From Symsagittifera roscoffensis (Eukaryota > Xenacoelomorpha > Acoela > Convolutidae), in NCBI RefSeq assembly GCF_963678635.1, contig NC_087062.1, forward strand, positions 54,384,473 to 54,448,472: a DNA stretch of 64,000 nt, read 5' to 3'. Both the position numbers and the translations under genes were made by a program. The notes below the pieces were generated by a model, which worked only from the letters and a program-made list of their open reading frames with translations, was not told the origin of the DNA and did no database searches. Positions 13,730 through 24,793 of this stretch are shown in pieces (positions within the stretch are counted from its first letter, which is position 1; every line of letters starts with the position of its first letter).

Positions 13730-15457
13730 TCACTTTTTATCAAACTGTTGCATCCGCATCAGGTCAACGTCTTCGAATAGATTAGTTCTCATCATGATGT
13801 CCACAAACTCGTTCTGCTCAATCAGACCATTTCCATTCGCATCTGCCATTTCCATCATCTGCCTAAGGTCTTTCTCGTTCAAGATCAAATCAACATCGTG
13901 GCACAGCTTCTTCAAATCGTCGATGTCGAACCCGCCCTTCTCCTGCACAAAATTAATTATTGCCAAGCTAAATAGTGGTAACTAACATAATATACCAAGT
14001 TTTGACACACTTAGAGCGCAAAAACTGGAATAGAACTATGATGCGTACCTTAGTAGCGTATTGCCTTGAAAGTTCTCGTCTAAATTCAGCAATAAATAAT
14101 AAGTCTCTTACCTTTGCAGCTCTTCTTTCAATTTGATTTCAATCTTTGTAACGTCAAATTCTGATTTTAGGGAGTAAAATTGTAACACAGAGGCGAAGAA
14201 GCCGAGTTTCGCACCACTTCCGATACATAACAAGAAAAAAGAGAAAAAAAAATCCGAAAATGTCGAAAAAAAACTATACCTATCAAAATGAATACAGCTA
14301 GTTTTGAAACAAAAACATACCAACAATAGAATGTGAAATAAGCATCGGACGACAATTTACCCAGTGGCAGCAAAACCGAAAATACCTTACCCCTCACCCT
14401 AACACAAACAGTCAAAAAACTTTTTTTCTCGTCGAAATAAAACAATATGAGGCCACTAAGCCGATATAATATAGACCGAAACCTATAAGCCCAAAAAATG
14501 AAAATAAAAAAAGCCGAAACTTTATTAGACTAATAAGAAGTTATTAAGTTCCCCTCGCCCTCAAAACGCACATACAAACTAGTTTTGCTCACCGAAAGAC
14601 GCATTACAAGGCAAATAAGCCGATATCATATAAGCCAAAACCTATCAAGCCGAAAAAAGGAAAAAACAAAAAAGCCGAAAAAAAAATAATTTCATGAAAA
14701 AATTGAACTACATTTTTTCAGCATTTTCTGCGACCAAAGGTGAGCATTAAAAAATGTTTCCGTTGAAACATCTTCAAAATTAGGTCACTAAGCCAATAAA
14801 AAATAAACTGAAATTATTTGGTTAGATAGAAGCTTTCAAGCGAAAAAAAATGCAATACCCTTGCTTATTGCAAGGGTAATTATCGCAAACACCATGAACT
14901 AAATTGATAGGAAGTCATTACTGAAGACAACAGAAATAAAAACTAACCTTCAAGTCGAATAGTTTCCAGTTTTGGTTCAATTCTTCGTAAACTTCGATAC
15001 TGTCAGACTGGCGTGCGATTATAATGTCCAGAAAATCGTGAAATGTAGCAGTGTTGGGAACTTTGTTTTCCAAATCTTTCACGAGGCCTTCAACTTCGGC
15101 AGCGTCTATTTGGAATCCCAGTCCTCTGAGAGCCCTTCGTAAGTCCCTTGGTCCAATAGCCCCACGCGAAGCTCGGTCCATCGTGTCAAAAACGAACTTC
15201 AGCTCTCTCACTTCCGATGGCGTCAAATACTCCAATACATGTGATGGAACTTTAATGCCCATTATATCTTTCTCATGTATTTTGTTCTCTGACAGAATTG
15301 CTTTTAGCGTGTCTACACGAGTTGGCGGCGGTTTAACTTCTACATATGGAGGGATGGGATTCGGGTCTAGTCTAACCTTCTTTTCCCCTCCTCCAGACTT
15401 CTTTGCACTGTCTGCTTTCGCTTTCTTCTTACCTTTAGTTCCTTTCTTACCAGGCAT
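13730..15457 (-). CDS. Centrin-like EF-hand calcium-binding protein (two exons)
   Basis: Two exons on the - strand: 15457-14948 (170 codons) and 13942-13730 (70 codons plus stop), about 240 residues. The splice is phase 0: AAG|GTTAGTT donor and TTTGTGCAG|GAG acceptor, with a ~1-kb intron. The protein starts with a Lys-rich basic extension of about 65 residues, then an EF-hand array aligned to centrin/caltractin. Pair 1 lies around residues 80-150 (DTMDRASRGAIGPRDL; ATFHDFLDII). Pair 2 joins across the intron (NWKLFDLK + EKGGFDIDDL, then MADANGNGLIEQNEFVDIM). Only the last loop, DANGNGLIEQNE, looks fully canonical for calcium (acidic or oxygen-donor positions 1, 3, 5, 9 and 12); the other three are degenerate. 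Centrins are usually ~170 residues, so this is an extended relative, perhaps a ciliary or centrosomal protein; that role is inference. Start chosen at the first ATG of the frame. Confidence 0.88.
14451..14690. repeat. Diverged repeat of AAGCCGATAT/CCGAAA elements in an intron
   Basis: AAGCCGATATMATATA followed by CCTATMAAGCC and AAGCCGAAA occurs around 14458-14520 and again around 14618-14690, inside the intron of the EF-hand gene. It looks like a decayed duplication about 160 bp apart. Confidence 0.6.
14856..14878. repeat. Short perfect inverted repeat (hairpin)
   Basis: TACCCTTGC, a 5-base spacer, then GCAAGGGTA. It lies in the EF-hand gene intron; no terminator or transposon role is evident. 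Confidence 0.7.
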
Positions 15458-16330
15458 TATTCAAGATTTAAGAGCTGAGCTGTTTTACAAAGAGAATAAA
15501 ATGAAGCGTACACAAAACAAATTATGAAACAGCATAAGCCAAAATCAATGGTTTGAGGCTAAACATTGAAGCACATTCTAATACTGTGCGTGATTGAAAA
15601 TACAGAAAATAAATGTGATTTTTGTTTTTCTTTTTTACTTCTCAATATGATAAGTCGATTTCAATCCTGTTGCTAAAAAAAATGACCTCAATTGAAATAT
15701 TTGGCGACTTTTAGGTAACTTGAATTAATGTTATTCGATTGAAATTTAATTTGGAAAACTGATACGAATTCATAAGTGAAAAAATATTCACCTGCAACTA
15801 TTTTTCCCAATTTTGTGACGTTTAAAATCATGAAAATTGGCAATTTGAACTAATGATTTTATTGATATGAAATTAGATGTACTAGCTGCTCATTAATGCG
15901 TAAAGCAGTTAGTAAATTTTACATTTAAAGCTCAACCCGAATTGAGCCAAGCTGATTTTTCAAGGCCCGAATTGCAACAACCAATAGTATATCTTAGAAA
16001 AATTCTGGTTAACAGAACGGTGCTTCCAACAGACTAGCGAACATGAAAGTTGCTTCTACACACAAATATGGAAAAAACAACGAAATAAATGCAACTGTAA
16101 AAAAAAAGACGCGGGAATCCACAACGCTCCTGATTTCCAAATTTGAACGATAGAAATAATTTTGACTTCTAATAGACAAATCTCCAAAACTACTGAGTTT
16201 CAGACCTCCGTAAGCAAACCCTTAAAATTGCCGACAGCATACAACTGCGCTTTCCATATTCAAAGCATGAAAAAATTTCAACTGCAAAATCATAAATGGG
16301 ATTCATAATACAGCGTAATTATTTTTAAAA
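15458..16330. other. Intergenic, upstream of EF-hand gene
   Basis: AT-rich with no supported coding or RNA feature. It should contain the promoter of the - strand EF-hand gene, but no specific element can be identified. Confidence 0.4.
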
Positions 16331-16539
16331 AAAAAACCTTTTTTCTTAATTTAACAAAAAGTTTAATGAAAAAACTTGGGAGATAATATAGGGATGAGAG
16401 GCCAAATATGCATTTGCTTTTAGTAACCTGATATAACCCCACCAAAGGGACGACACTTTCAATTTTTGAAAAGTATTTATTTCGATTTTAACTCTTTTGA
16501 AAATTTTCACAAAAGATAAACACGTCATATCTGAAAAAG

Positions 16540-18560
16540 GCAAAAGGCTTTGAGCAGTCATAATTGTAGTCCAGACAAACAACCTGAAAAAACCTTGAGA
16601 GCGCCTCGCTATAGTGTTGATTATTTCGAATTTGGAAATTAGGACTAAGAAAAATAGGACAAAAAAATTCTTCAGCATTGCAGTATACGATCTAGCTTAA
16701 ACGTGCACAAATTCTTTCTTTAAACATGCAAAAATATTACGTTGAAAAAGTTTAAGCATGGCGAGATAGTAAATTCCGCATTTAAATATATAAATAGTGT
16801 GTAACGCACCTCCGGAGCTTCGAATTTTTGAAAACTCATAAAAAAATACGCATATAATGAAAAACGATCGGTTAAAAATTGCAAATTTTCTTTTCTATTA
16901 GTTTCTTTAATTCACATTTTGAAAAACCATTAAATTTTATGAAGTTTTTCATTTCTAATTTCTTTTTTAAATTTTAAAATAACATAAAAATGTCAGATCT
17001 TGGAAGCTAAAAGCATTTTAGCAGTCACATTTGGACGCAAAACTTGCAACTCCAGAGAGTACTCTCACAGTACCCTACTACATGGTTATGAATTTCAAAT
17101 TTTGAGAAAAAACTGAAAAGCCATAAAAGAGCCACATCTCGAAAACTACAAAGATTTGAGCAGTCATATGAGGTGTAGATACTCGCAACCCCATTGAGCA
17201 CTCTGAAAGCCCCGAATAAAGGGTTGGGACATTCAAATTTTAAAGAAAAAATATCACATTTAAGTTTTCTGAAAACTTTTTTAAAATTGCAAAAATTCCT
17301 ATCTCGAAAACTACGAATAATTTAGCAGTCATATTTGGAGGCAAGATTTGCAACCACTGAGAATACTTCGACAGCCACCAACTCAAGAGTTGGGAATTTC
17401 AAAATTTGAAAAAACATTGAAAATAAATTTTCTGAAAACTTTTTAAGAAATAACAAAAAACGTCATATTTCGTGGACTACAAAGATTTGAGCAGTCATAA
17501 TTAGAAGTGAGATTCGCAAACCTGATAGTATTCTGATAGCTCTCGAATGGTGTTGGAAATTTCAAAATTAAAAAAAATAAATTGAAGTATCCTGAAAGTT
17601 TTTTTGAAAAACTACAACAAGCGTCATATCTCGAAAACTAAAAGCATTTTAGCAGTCAATTTTGGACGCAAGGTTTGGATCTTAAATTTCTTGAAAGTAC
17701 CCTCCCAGTACCCAACTGCAAGAAAAGGAATTTCAAATTTTGAGAAAAAAATTGAAAAACCATAAAAACGTCACATCTCGACAATTACAAAGACTTGAGC
17801 AGTCATATGAGGCGTAGATACTCGCAACCCCATTCAGCACTCAGACAGCCCCAAATAAAGGGTTGGGACATTCAAAATTTGAAGAAAAAATGTCAAATTT
17901 AAATTTTCTGAAAACTTTTAAAATCGCGAAAAATTCATATCTCGGAAACTATAAATAATTTAGCAGCCATATTTGAAGGCAAGATTTGCAACCACTGAGA
18001 ATACTTTTACAGCCACCAACTAAATAGTTGGAAATTTTAAAATTTGAAATTAAATTTTCTGAATTTTTTTAAAGAAATATTAAATACGTCATATGTCGCG
18101 AACTACAAAGATTTGAGCATTCATAATTGGAAGTGAGATTCGCAAACCCGATAGTATTCTCATAGCTCTCAGATAGTGTTGGAAATTTTAAAATTAAAAA
18201 ATATATATTTAAGTATCCTGAAATTTTTTTTGAAAAACTACAACAAACGTCATATCTCGAAAACTAAGAGCATTTTAGCAGTCGATTTTAAACGCAAGGT
18301 TTGGAGCTTAAAATTCTTGAAAATACCCTCATGGTACCCAACTACAAGACAAGGAACTTCAAATTTTGAGAAAAAAACTGAAAAACCAATTTTTTTCCAA
18401 GTTCTTTGAAAAGTTTTAAAATTTCATGAAAAAAAACGTCACATATTGCAAACTAAAAGCATTTGAGCAGTCGCATTCAGACGCCAACAATGCAACTCTT
18501 GAGTTTACTCTCACTATACCCAACTACAGGGTTAGGAATTCCAAAACTTGAGAAAAAAAC
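16540..18560. repeat. Divergent satellite, ~160-bp monomer, four-monomer higher-order blocks
   Basis: The core TCTCGAAAACTA...GAGCAGTCAT recurs about every 140-165 bp (cores near 16552, 17020, 17158, 17322, 17490, 17650, 17800, 17958, 18116, 18277 and 18470). Monomers four apart resemble each other best: for example CATATGAGGYGTAGATACTCGCAACCCCATT near 17160 and 17802, about 640 bp apart. Related monomers (CATATTTGGAGGCCCA) continue near 18830 and 19330 and inside the tandem units near 47410 and 57070. Confidence 0.85.
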
Positions 18561-18589
18561 TGAAAAACCATATAATAGATAGTAGATAA

Positions 18590-19680
18590 TAGATTGCAGT
18601 TTTTCATCAAGTTATCCTTATCTATGAAATTGTAGAAATTCATAATAAACAAATTCTTTTGTTACACATACAAAAAAATACGTTGAAAAAGCTTAAACAT
18701 TGCGAGATAGTGAAGTTCGCATTTACATACATAGATTTTTGTGTAATTTTTAAAGATAAGTTTAATGGAAATCTTCTATAAGAGAAACACAAATAAACTT
18801 CGTATCTCCTTAACTAAAAATATTTGTGTACTCATATTTGGAGGCCCAATTTTCAAGCACTAGAATTATCCTGACAGCATCCCACTTTTGGGTTTCTAGT
18901 TTTAATCTTGGCAAAAAAAAACTGATTTTATGCTGGAAAATCAAAAAAATCTTAAGCATTGCAATATACGATATAGCTTAGCCGTGCACAAATTCTTTCG
19001 TTAAGCATGCAAACATAATACGTTGAAGAAGCTTAAATATGGGGAGGTAGTGAAGCCCGCATTTAAATATATGATAGATAGATAGATAAAAAGAAAGCAG
19101 ATTTTCATTATAACGTCTTAATCTATGTAATCGCATAAATTCATAGCATGCAAATTTTTTCGTAAAACATGCTAAAATAATACGTTGAAAAAACTTAAAC
19201 ATGGCGAGAAAGTGAAGCCCGCATTTAAATATTTAATGTATTTTTAAGGAATTTTTAAATCTAAGTTTGATGAAAAATTTTGAAAAAAAATCACAAAAAA
19301 ACTTCGTATCTCGTAAACTAACAATAAATCTGTATTCATATTTGGGGGCCCAATTTGCAAGCACAAAGTTAATTCTGACAGCATCCCACTTGTGGGTTTC
19401 TAGTTTCAATCCTGGCAACAAAAACCTGAATATAAGCTGCAAAATCAAAAAAATTCTTAAGCATTGCAATATACGATATAGCTTAAACATGCACGAATTC
19501 TTTCGTTAATCATGCAAAAATAATACGTTGAAAAAGCTTAAGCATGGCGAGATAGTGAAGCCCGCATTTAAATATATGATAGATTTAGATAGATAAATAA
19601 TAATTGCAGTTTCTCATCATAACGTCTTAATCTATTTAATCGCACAAATTCATAACACGTAAATATATTCAGTCGATTTT
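18590..19680. repeat. ~515-bp tandem repeat, two copies plus a partial one
   Basis: GCAGWTTTTCAT...ATAACGTCTTAATCTAT begins near 19097 and 19608, with a diverged start near 18590. The intervening sequence contains one 160-type satellite monomer and ends in a run of GATAGATA. The same pair recurs at about 47165/47680 and 56830/57344 in the tandem units downstream. Confidence 0.8.
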
Positions 19681-19915
19681 GCTCCCAATGAAATCATAAA
19701 TATTTGTAATGCCCAAGCCACTTTGAAAATCTATTTGCGACTGACCTGAGCTAATGATTTAACATTGTTTGCAAATAGCAAGGATGTTGGATTTTTATAG
19801 AACTCTGGTTAACATAGGGCCCAATATGCTACCATGAGGCAATCGATATTGAACCATTTCCGTCGAAGACATTTGCCCACTTATCCATAAAATCTGTTGC
19901 CTGTTGGTCAGATAT

Positions 19916-20341
19916 GGGTCTGGGACAACAAGCCGACGAGACTTCAAGCCTCAAACACCTCAAATCATTATTTTTTCATCTGTAAAACGTTGCTTGTCAA
20001 ACTCGTAGGCTATTTTACTCCATAATAAGCGTTGATTATGACAATGAATCACTTGGGATTGGCATCCGTTAAAAATATCAGCCGGTTTTTGAAATGCATA
20101 AATTATAAACAAGAAAATTACCTTCAACAGTGTTTTATTTTTCAACTTTCCTAAACATCATTTGGAGGCTTAATATTGATGAAAACGCTAATAAGTACCG
20201 AATAAAGATCATGAAATTGAGAAATTCTTCAAAAAAATTTCAAATTAATCATATTTAATGATTTAGAGAGAAAATTTTTGGCTTGAAGTCCCTAATTTTA
20301 CGATTTGGCTTGAAGTCCCGTCGGCTTGATGTCCGGCACCC
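19916..20341. mobile_element. Non-autonomous DNA transposon (MULE-like MITE), copy 1
   Basis: Terminal inverted repeats of about 35 bp: the left end reads GGGTCTGGGACAACAAGCCG and continues ACGAGACTTCAAGCC; the right end, reversed, reads GGGTGCCGGACATCAAGCCG and continues ACGGGACTTCAAGCC. The element is flanked by a perfect 9-bp direct repeat, GTCAGATAT (19907-19915 and 20342-20350), a target-site duplication. It has no coding capacity (426 bp). A 9-bp duplication with GGG...CCC ends fits Mutator-like elements best, but the superfamily is inferred. Confidence 0.85.
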
Positions 20342-20933
20342 GTCAGATATGACTCAAATAGTAACACATAATGGCGCAGCCTAGCTCTGCACCACTTGAG
20401 GTACAACACAAACAAACGTCAAAAATTAAAATGTTGAAAAAAACTGTGTTAACAAAAATTTTCGTATGTGTAGATAAAACAAATAACTAGGGGCCCAAGC
20501 TAAAGATGGAAGGTATGCGTTTGATATTGAAAGAATTTGCTATACTGATGAGACACGAAACTGTGCTTTCAAAAATTGGATTTGGCCCAAAGCTTTATAA
20601 ACCGTATCTTTTTCTCTACAGAAGAAGTGAGAAGAGTATAAAAATTTTAGAGATAATCAAATTTCCTAAAAATATAACATTTCTCGTACATAAATTTTCT
20701 TTTTCTTTCTTTTCTCTATTTTTTCTTTTTTTTTATTATGTTTTTTCTTCATTCTTATTTTCTTCTTAAATGTAATCAGAAGGTCAAAAGTATCATAGTA
20801 ACCGAGGTTACAGTCATGAGTCCCTTCATCATGTATTCAAGTCAAAATCCTTGGAATTTTCTAGATATGGAAGTGATAATGATAAAAGAAGATGACAAGT
20901 GTTTAAATCCTTTTCAATTAAAATTGATACGGG
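20342..20933 (+). other. Left flank of the LTR element within tandem unit 1
   Basis: 20342 to about 20693 matches tandem unit 2 near 48434-48790 (GAGACACGAAACTGTGCTTT and so on). From about 20694 to the LTR the sequence (pyrimidine-rich, then ordinary) has no match in unit 2. Together with 39325-39366 on the other side this is ~280 bp present only in unit 1, into which the LTR element inserted. Confidence 0.6.
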
Positions 20934-21864
20934 TGTAACATTCGCCGGGAAGATACATATCGACGGATAACAAAACTAAGTCTTAAGACGACTGGCTAGC
21001 GTCTAAACAGAGCTTTGCATGTTTTTCGCCGTCTCTACCAAGCCAGTACTTTTCGGTGGTCTTTCTTACATCGGGTCGACAAAAACGTTACTGTTCTCCG
21101 GCTTCGACCAGAACGCTCAAATTAACTGAATTACATGCAGAAATAGTGAGCTCATGGCTGGGTCTCAGTATCCCCAGACCACGAGGTCACTCCTAAAAAC
21201 AGGGCTACTACTTAATATATTACTATTGTTTTTGTTCAGTAGATAAAAATCATCATCTCCATCGAAGATGGATCAACCCTTTCCCCCCAACTCTTAGCAC
21301 CTCATCCTTGTCAAAACTAATCCAAATATCAATTAAATTCAAGTCAGGACATGACAGGATGCTAAAAGTTCATATGAGTCAATAAAAGTTTTCCGTCCCG
21401 AGACCCTTCCGGATTCTTGAATCCGGTGAATCAAGCTCCTTAAGTTCGATTTCACGACAACACGGAAGGCTGGTTTCTTACCCTTCACCGTTGTTCGCAA
21501 CGGCCTTGCAACTATTGTAGCAGCACAATAGTTGCAACTCGGAACGTTCTCTGTAATTCGTTGTCGTTTTCTTCAATTTCGACTTCTTCAATTTCGATAA
21601 AGTTGTTCTCGTCAGCGCAACTAATGTTGTTGTGTTTTTTCACTCGTTTTCTGTTAAAATGGCCGTTTCAGCGTTTCTCAGAAATGTGACGTCATCATTC
21701 GAATTTTTGAAATTTTAAAATACTAGAATATTCCAGCCCTCACCGTTTGGCTAAACGTTCCAATAACGCTCTTAGTTCTTAAAAACCACCAATCCGGAAG
21801 GCTTGCTGCTAAAATTCCGAATTCTGCAGAGATTGCATTTTTCACATTCTGGTCGAATGTCACA
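20934..21864 (-). repeat. 3' LTR of the 18.4-kb element (931 bp)
   Basis: Matches 38391-39324 along its whole length with few differences. On the + strand it starts TGTAACATTCG and ends CGAATGTCACA. A purine run (GGGGAGTA on the - strand) immediately precedes it and could serve as the polypurine tract. It contains TCCGGA-type motifs like those in the leader. Confidence 0.96.
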
Positions 21865-22680
21865 TACTCCCCGGACAGTCCGGTCAATGTCCTCATTGAA
21901 TCGCGCAATGTTCACAAAATGGTTACAGTGCCATCGAACAGAATTTACAAAATGCACGAAATTACTTTTATCCACGTCATATCAACTCACTGCAGAATAC
22001 AAATGGCATCATACTACATCACTATAGCCTTCAAATTCTCTCATTAACCTGCACTCTGAGGATATGACTTAAGATAAAACATTTTTTCTGACTTCCAGTG
22101 TCAATGTCCCGATTAAAACTTCTTCTCTTATATTTAAAAGGTGTTGGCTTGCAGGACAGTCCTGCCAACCAACAAGCTAAAATTATCCTACTACGCTCCT
22201 TCCCTTCGGAAATCTTGCTTGTTTATTGTCCTGAATATTAAAACTAAGAAACTTTGTGGTTAGAAAGAACAATGCAAGAACCTCCCTCTTCAAGAGATTA
22301 CTCAAGCCTTCCACGTCACCACAAAGTGATCAATCTTCCTAAGTGATTAAAAACAATCATGCAGGCTGGAATATTTAAATATACTCCTCCCTTAAGCCTT
22401 TCTAAATAAATAATAAGTGTCTCTAAAGCCACTTCTGTTAAAATCAAAATGCAAATTTATAAATGCAACAATTTCAAAACTCAACTAAATGTTTCAGTTT
22501 TCAATTGCAACTTGGTTGCTTGGTTTCTCACTTGAGTTTTTCACACACACAAAACAATTCTGAGTTTTGACTTTTCTTCATCATCCCTTTGTTCTCTTCT
22601 TTTTCGTCGTTTAGAAGTTCTAAAACTTCTAAATTCTTCTAATTTTCTTTCTTGCTGCCTCTTGTTTTCTCGACCATTCG
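21865..22680 (-). other. 3' noncoding region of the LTR element
   Basis: Lies between the last open frame and the 3' LTR on the element's coding strand. No supported gene is seen. Confidence 0.6.
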
Positions 22681-24321
22681 TCAATGCTCCATTTCCTCCT
22701 CCTGTGACACTGACTCCGCACTTTCGGTTTCTGTGTCTTGTAGCACGTCATTGACTATCCTGACGCTGTTGGAAGCCGTCCTCCAACACTTCTGCTCTTC
22801 CACCCTCTGTTTACAGCAAGGTAGGGGATCCACGTTTGATTCTCTGTTTCTACAGAAGCTGTTGTGGAGACACAACGTCACGTTTCTCTCCAAATCTTCT
22901 TTCAGCATCTCTGCCTTCTCATTTCCACTACGCTCGCTCGTCCTGGAAATTCTTTTCACAGCGGTGGTCACTGCATTCCGATGGGTCACTAAAGCTCGCT
23001 TGAAAGCTCCTGCCCCAATGTCCAGCTGATATTCACTGTATACTCTGCCATGCTTCGACATATGCTTTTTCGCATACTCGTACAACCATGCAGTCATGTT
23101 AGCTCTGAACCATGGCATCAATCGTTTTCTTGCCCATATCTTCCTCACTTCCATCGGAATGTTTAGAACTTTGCACATTGTCTCAAAAAGATCTAAATCT
23201 TTTAGACAATCTAATTTCCGCAATTGTTCTCTCGTCGGTGCCTCCTGTCTATTATTTTCTCTCACATGAGCTTCCAGCCATCGTATTGCCATCATAACTC
23301 CCACTATCACTATTGTTACGGGCTGTGATGAATCTGGTAAACCCATGGAGAGCAGCTCTCCAGAGTCCCAGATCAACATCAGATTACTACGCTTGGGATA
23401 CCACCAGGTCTGCAGCAAGCAGTGGCAAGGAAACTCATCATGCGTCAACATGATGCTCCTCCAATTACGTTTTCCCGAAGCTTCCAGCAATGGTTCCACT
23501 TCCATCATCACTCGGTGGATTTCATCATTCTCATCTACTGTATTGTAATCTGTGACAGTTGATCCTCCCTGTTTCTGTTTTTCGAAGTCACTGAAGTTCC
23601 CGCTCACATATCCCATGAACTTCTTTCCTAGTATTGACTCCAACTCTTCTTTGGTTCTCTCTGGAATTGCTGAGAACATCTTACATAGTAACTCGTAAGA
23701 CTTTTCAGACATCCTCGCTAATCTCACACACTTCGGCACTGAGAAGGCTTGATCCACAATCGTTCTTGTACTCTTTACGTCCTCAGCTACGAAATGTACA
23801 GGATATCTGCTCTTGCACATTGGAGCCAACGTTGAGCCCACCAAATATCGTGCTCCTGATGGTCTACAATAAGTTTCGCTGTGTCTGATGTTCATCTCTC
23901 TTTCGATTGCTTCCCTCCATTTTCCTATATACTTCTGCTCAGTCTGCAGAACTCCTTGGAATACTTCTACGCTGATGGCTGTGACCATCTCATGTTTCTG
24001 TTCTAGATTCAATAGTGACTCTAAAGAACCAAACATGCTGTAGAACCCTAGTGCTGTCACTAGATTTACATCGGTTCCTCCATGGCAATCTGCTATCAGT
24101 TCCGTTTCCGTTCTTGCTTTCATCACTACATTTCCAAACAATACTGTCAAATGCTTGTGTTGTTTCTCCAGGGTTTTCACACAGTCTAGACTTCCACAAA
24201 CGTGACCCTCTAGTCCACAGACTTCCGCCAGACAGCTACCAGGTTTGACCCAGTCTTCTGGTCCCCAGCCAGGCAACTCCACTTTATCTTCTCCGTTGCT
24301 CTTAGAGGCTGTTATCATCAC
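22681..24321 (-). CDS. Open frame of unknown function in the LTR element, 546 codons
   Basis: The longest of three open frames between gag-pol and the 3' LTR, where envelope genes sit in envelope-bearing Gypsy elements. I recognise no family. It has no visible signal peptide and no convincing membrane span; the most hydrophobic stretch (VTIVIVGVMMAI) is too short. It looks helical and mixed-charge with scattered Cys, including a Cys-rich carboxyl part, and ends in an acidic Glu/Ser tail. This argues against a typical glycoprotein and suits a soluble protein. Nucleic-acid-binding or structural roles are guesses. Confidence 0.6.
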   Translation of the reverse strand: MMITASKSNGEDKVELPGWGPEDWVKPGSCLAEVCGLEGHVCGSLDCVKTLEKQHKHLTVLFGNVVMKARTETELIADCHGGTDVNLVTALGFYSMFGSLESLLNLEQKHEMVTAISVEVFQGVLQTEQKYIGKWREAIEREMNIRHSETYCRPSGARYLVGSTLAPMCKSRYPVHFVAEDVKSTRTIVDQAFSVPKCVRLARMSEKSYELLCKMFSAIPERTKEELESILGKKFMGYVSGNFSDFEKQKQGGSTVTDYNTVDENDEIHRVMMEVEPLLEASGKRNWRSIMLTHDEFPCHCLLQTWWYPKRSNLMLIWDSGELLSMGLPDSSQPVTIVIVGVMMAIRWLEAHVRENNRQEAPTREQLRKLDCLKDLDLFETMCKVLNIPMEVRKIWARKRLMPWFRANMTAWLYEYAKKHMSKHGRVYSEYQLDIGAGAFKRALVTHRNAVTTAVKRISRTSERSGNEKAEMLKEDLERNVTLCLHNSFCRNRESNVDPLPCCKQRVEEQKCWRTASNSVRIVNDVLQDTETESAESVSQEEEMEH

Positions 24322-24349
24322 ATTATATATGATGTTGAGGTCACGCAGG

Positions 24350-24793
24350 TTACAGTCTGCATTCAGTTCCCTCTGTATGTTGTGTCGCCCGTAATATTGA
24401 GTCAGCGTTGGGACTAGGACACCATGATGGTCTCATCAATTCCCACACTGCCATCAAGCTCGTTCTCAGTAATTCATCTGAGAATCCCAACCCAAACTCC
24501 ACTCTCTTGTCGGATTTTGGTACTGAAGGTGCAGTCACCTCTTCTTCCAAGATCAGTCCCAATTTGGCCTGTGAATTGTTGACGCTTTTAATCGTTACAA
24601 TTCTGGACGTCCAGAATCTTAGTAACACCGCCTGCTCATAATCAAAGAAGCAATCACGTATGTCTTCACTCAGGAAAGGATTGTATGCTATCCCTAAGAT
24701 CCCAGATACATAGCTATATGACTTCTTCTTGATCGGTCCACAGTATTCACTGGATTTCGGCAATGCTCCCATAGATTCTTTAGTGAGTCTCAA
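24350..24793 (-). CDS. Open frame of unknown function in the LTR element, 147 codons
   Basis: Lies between two other open frames on the same strand in the element's 3' region. It contains an aromatic-rich central part (SYVSGILGIAYNPF, CFFDYEQ) and no motif I can assign. No membrane span seen. Confidence 0.45.
   Translation of the reverse strand: MRLTKESMGALPKSSEYCGPIKKKSYSYVSGILGIAYNPFLSEDIRDCFFDYEQAVLLRFWTSRIVTIKSVNNSQAKLGLILEEEVTAPSVPKSDKRVEFGLGFSDELLRTSLMAVWELMRPSWCPSPNADSILRATQHTEGTECRL

Noticed and set aside
14856-14878. Hairpin as a transcription terminator
   Set aside because: It is a short inverted repeat within an intron of a eukaryotic gene; a bacterial-style terminator does not apply.
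19233-19509. Overlapping open frames on both strands near the 515-bp repeat
   Set aside because: They recur with every copy of the repeat, on both strands, and have no protein-like pattern.
22681-24321. Envelope glycoprotein gene of the LTR element
   Set aside because: No signal peptide, transmembrane anchor or furin-type site is visible; left as unknown function.
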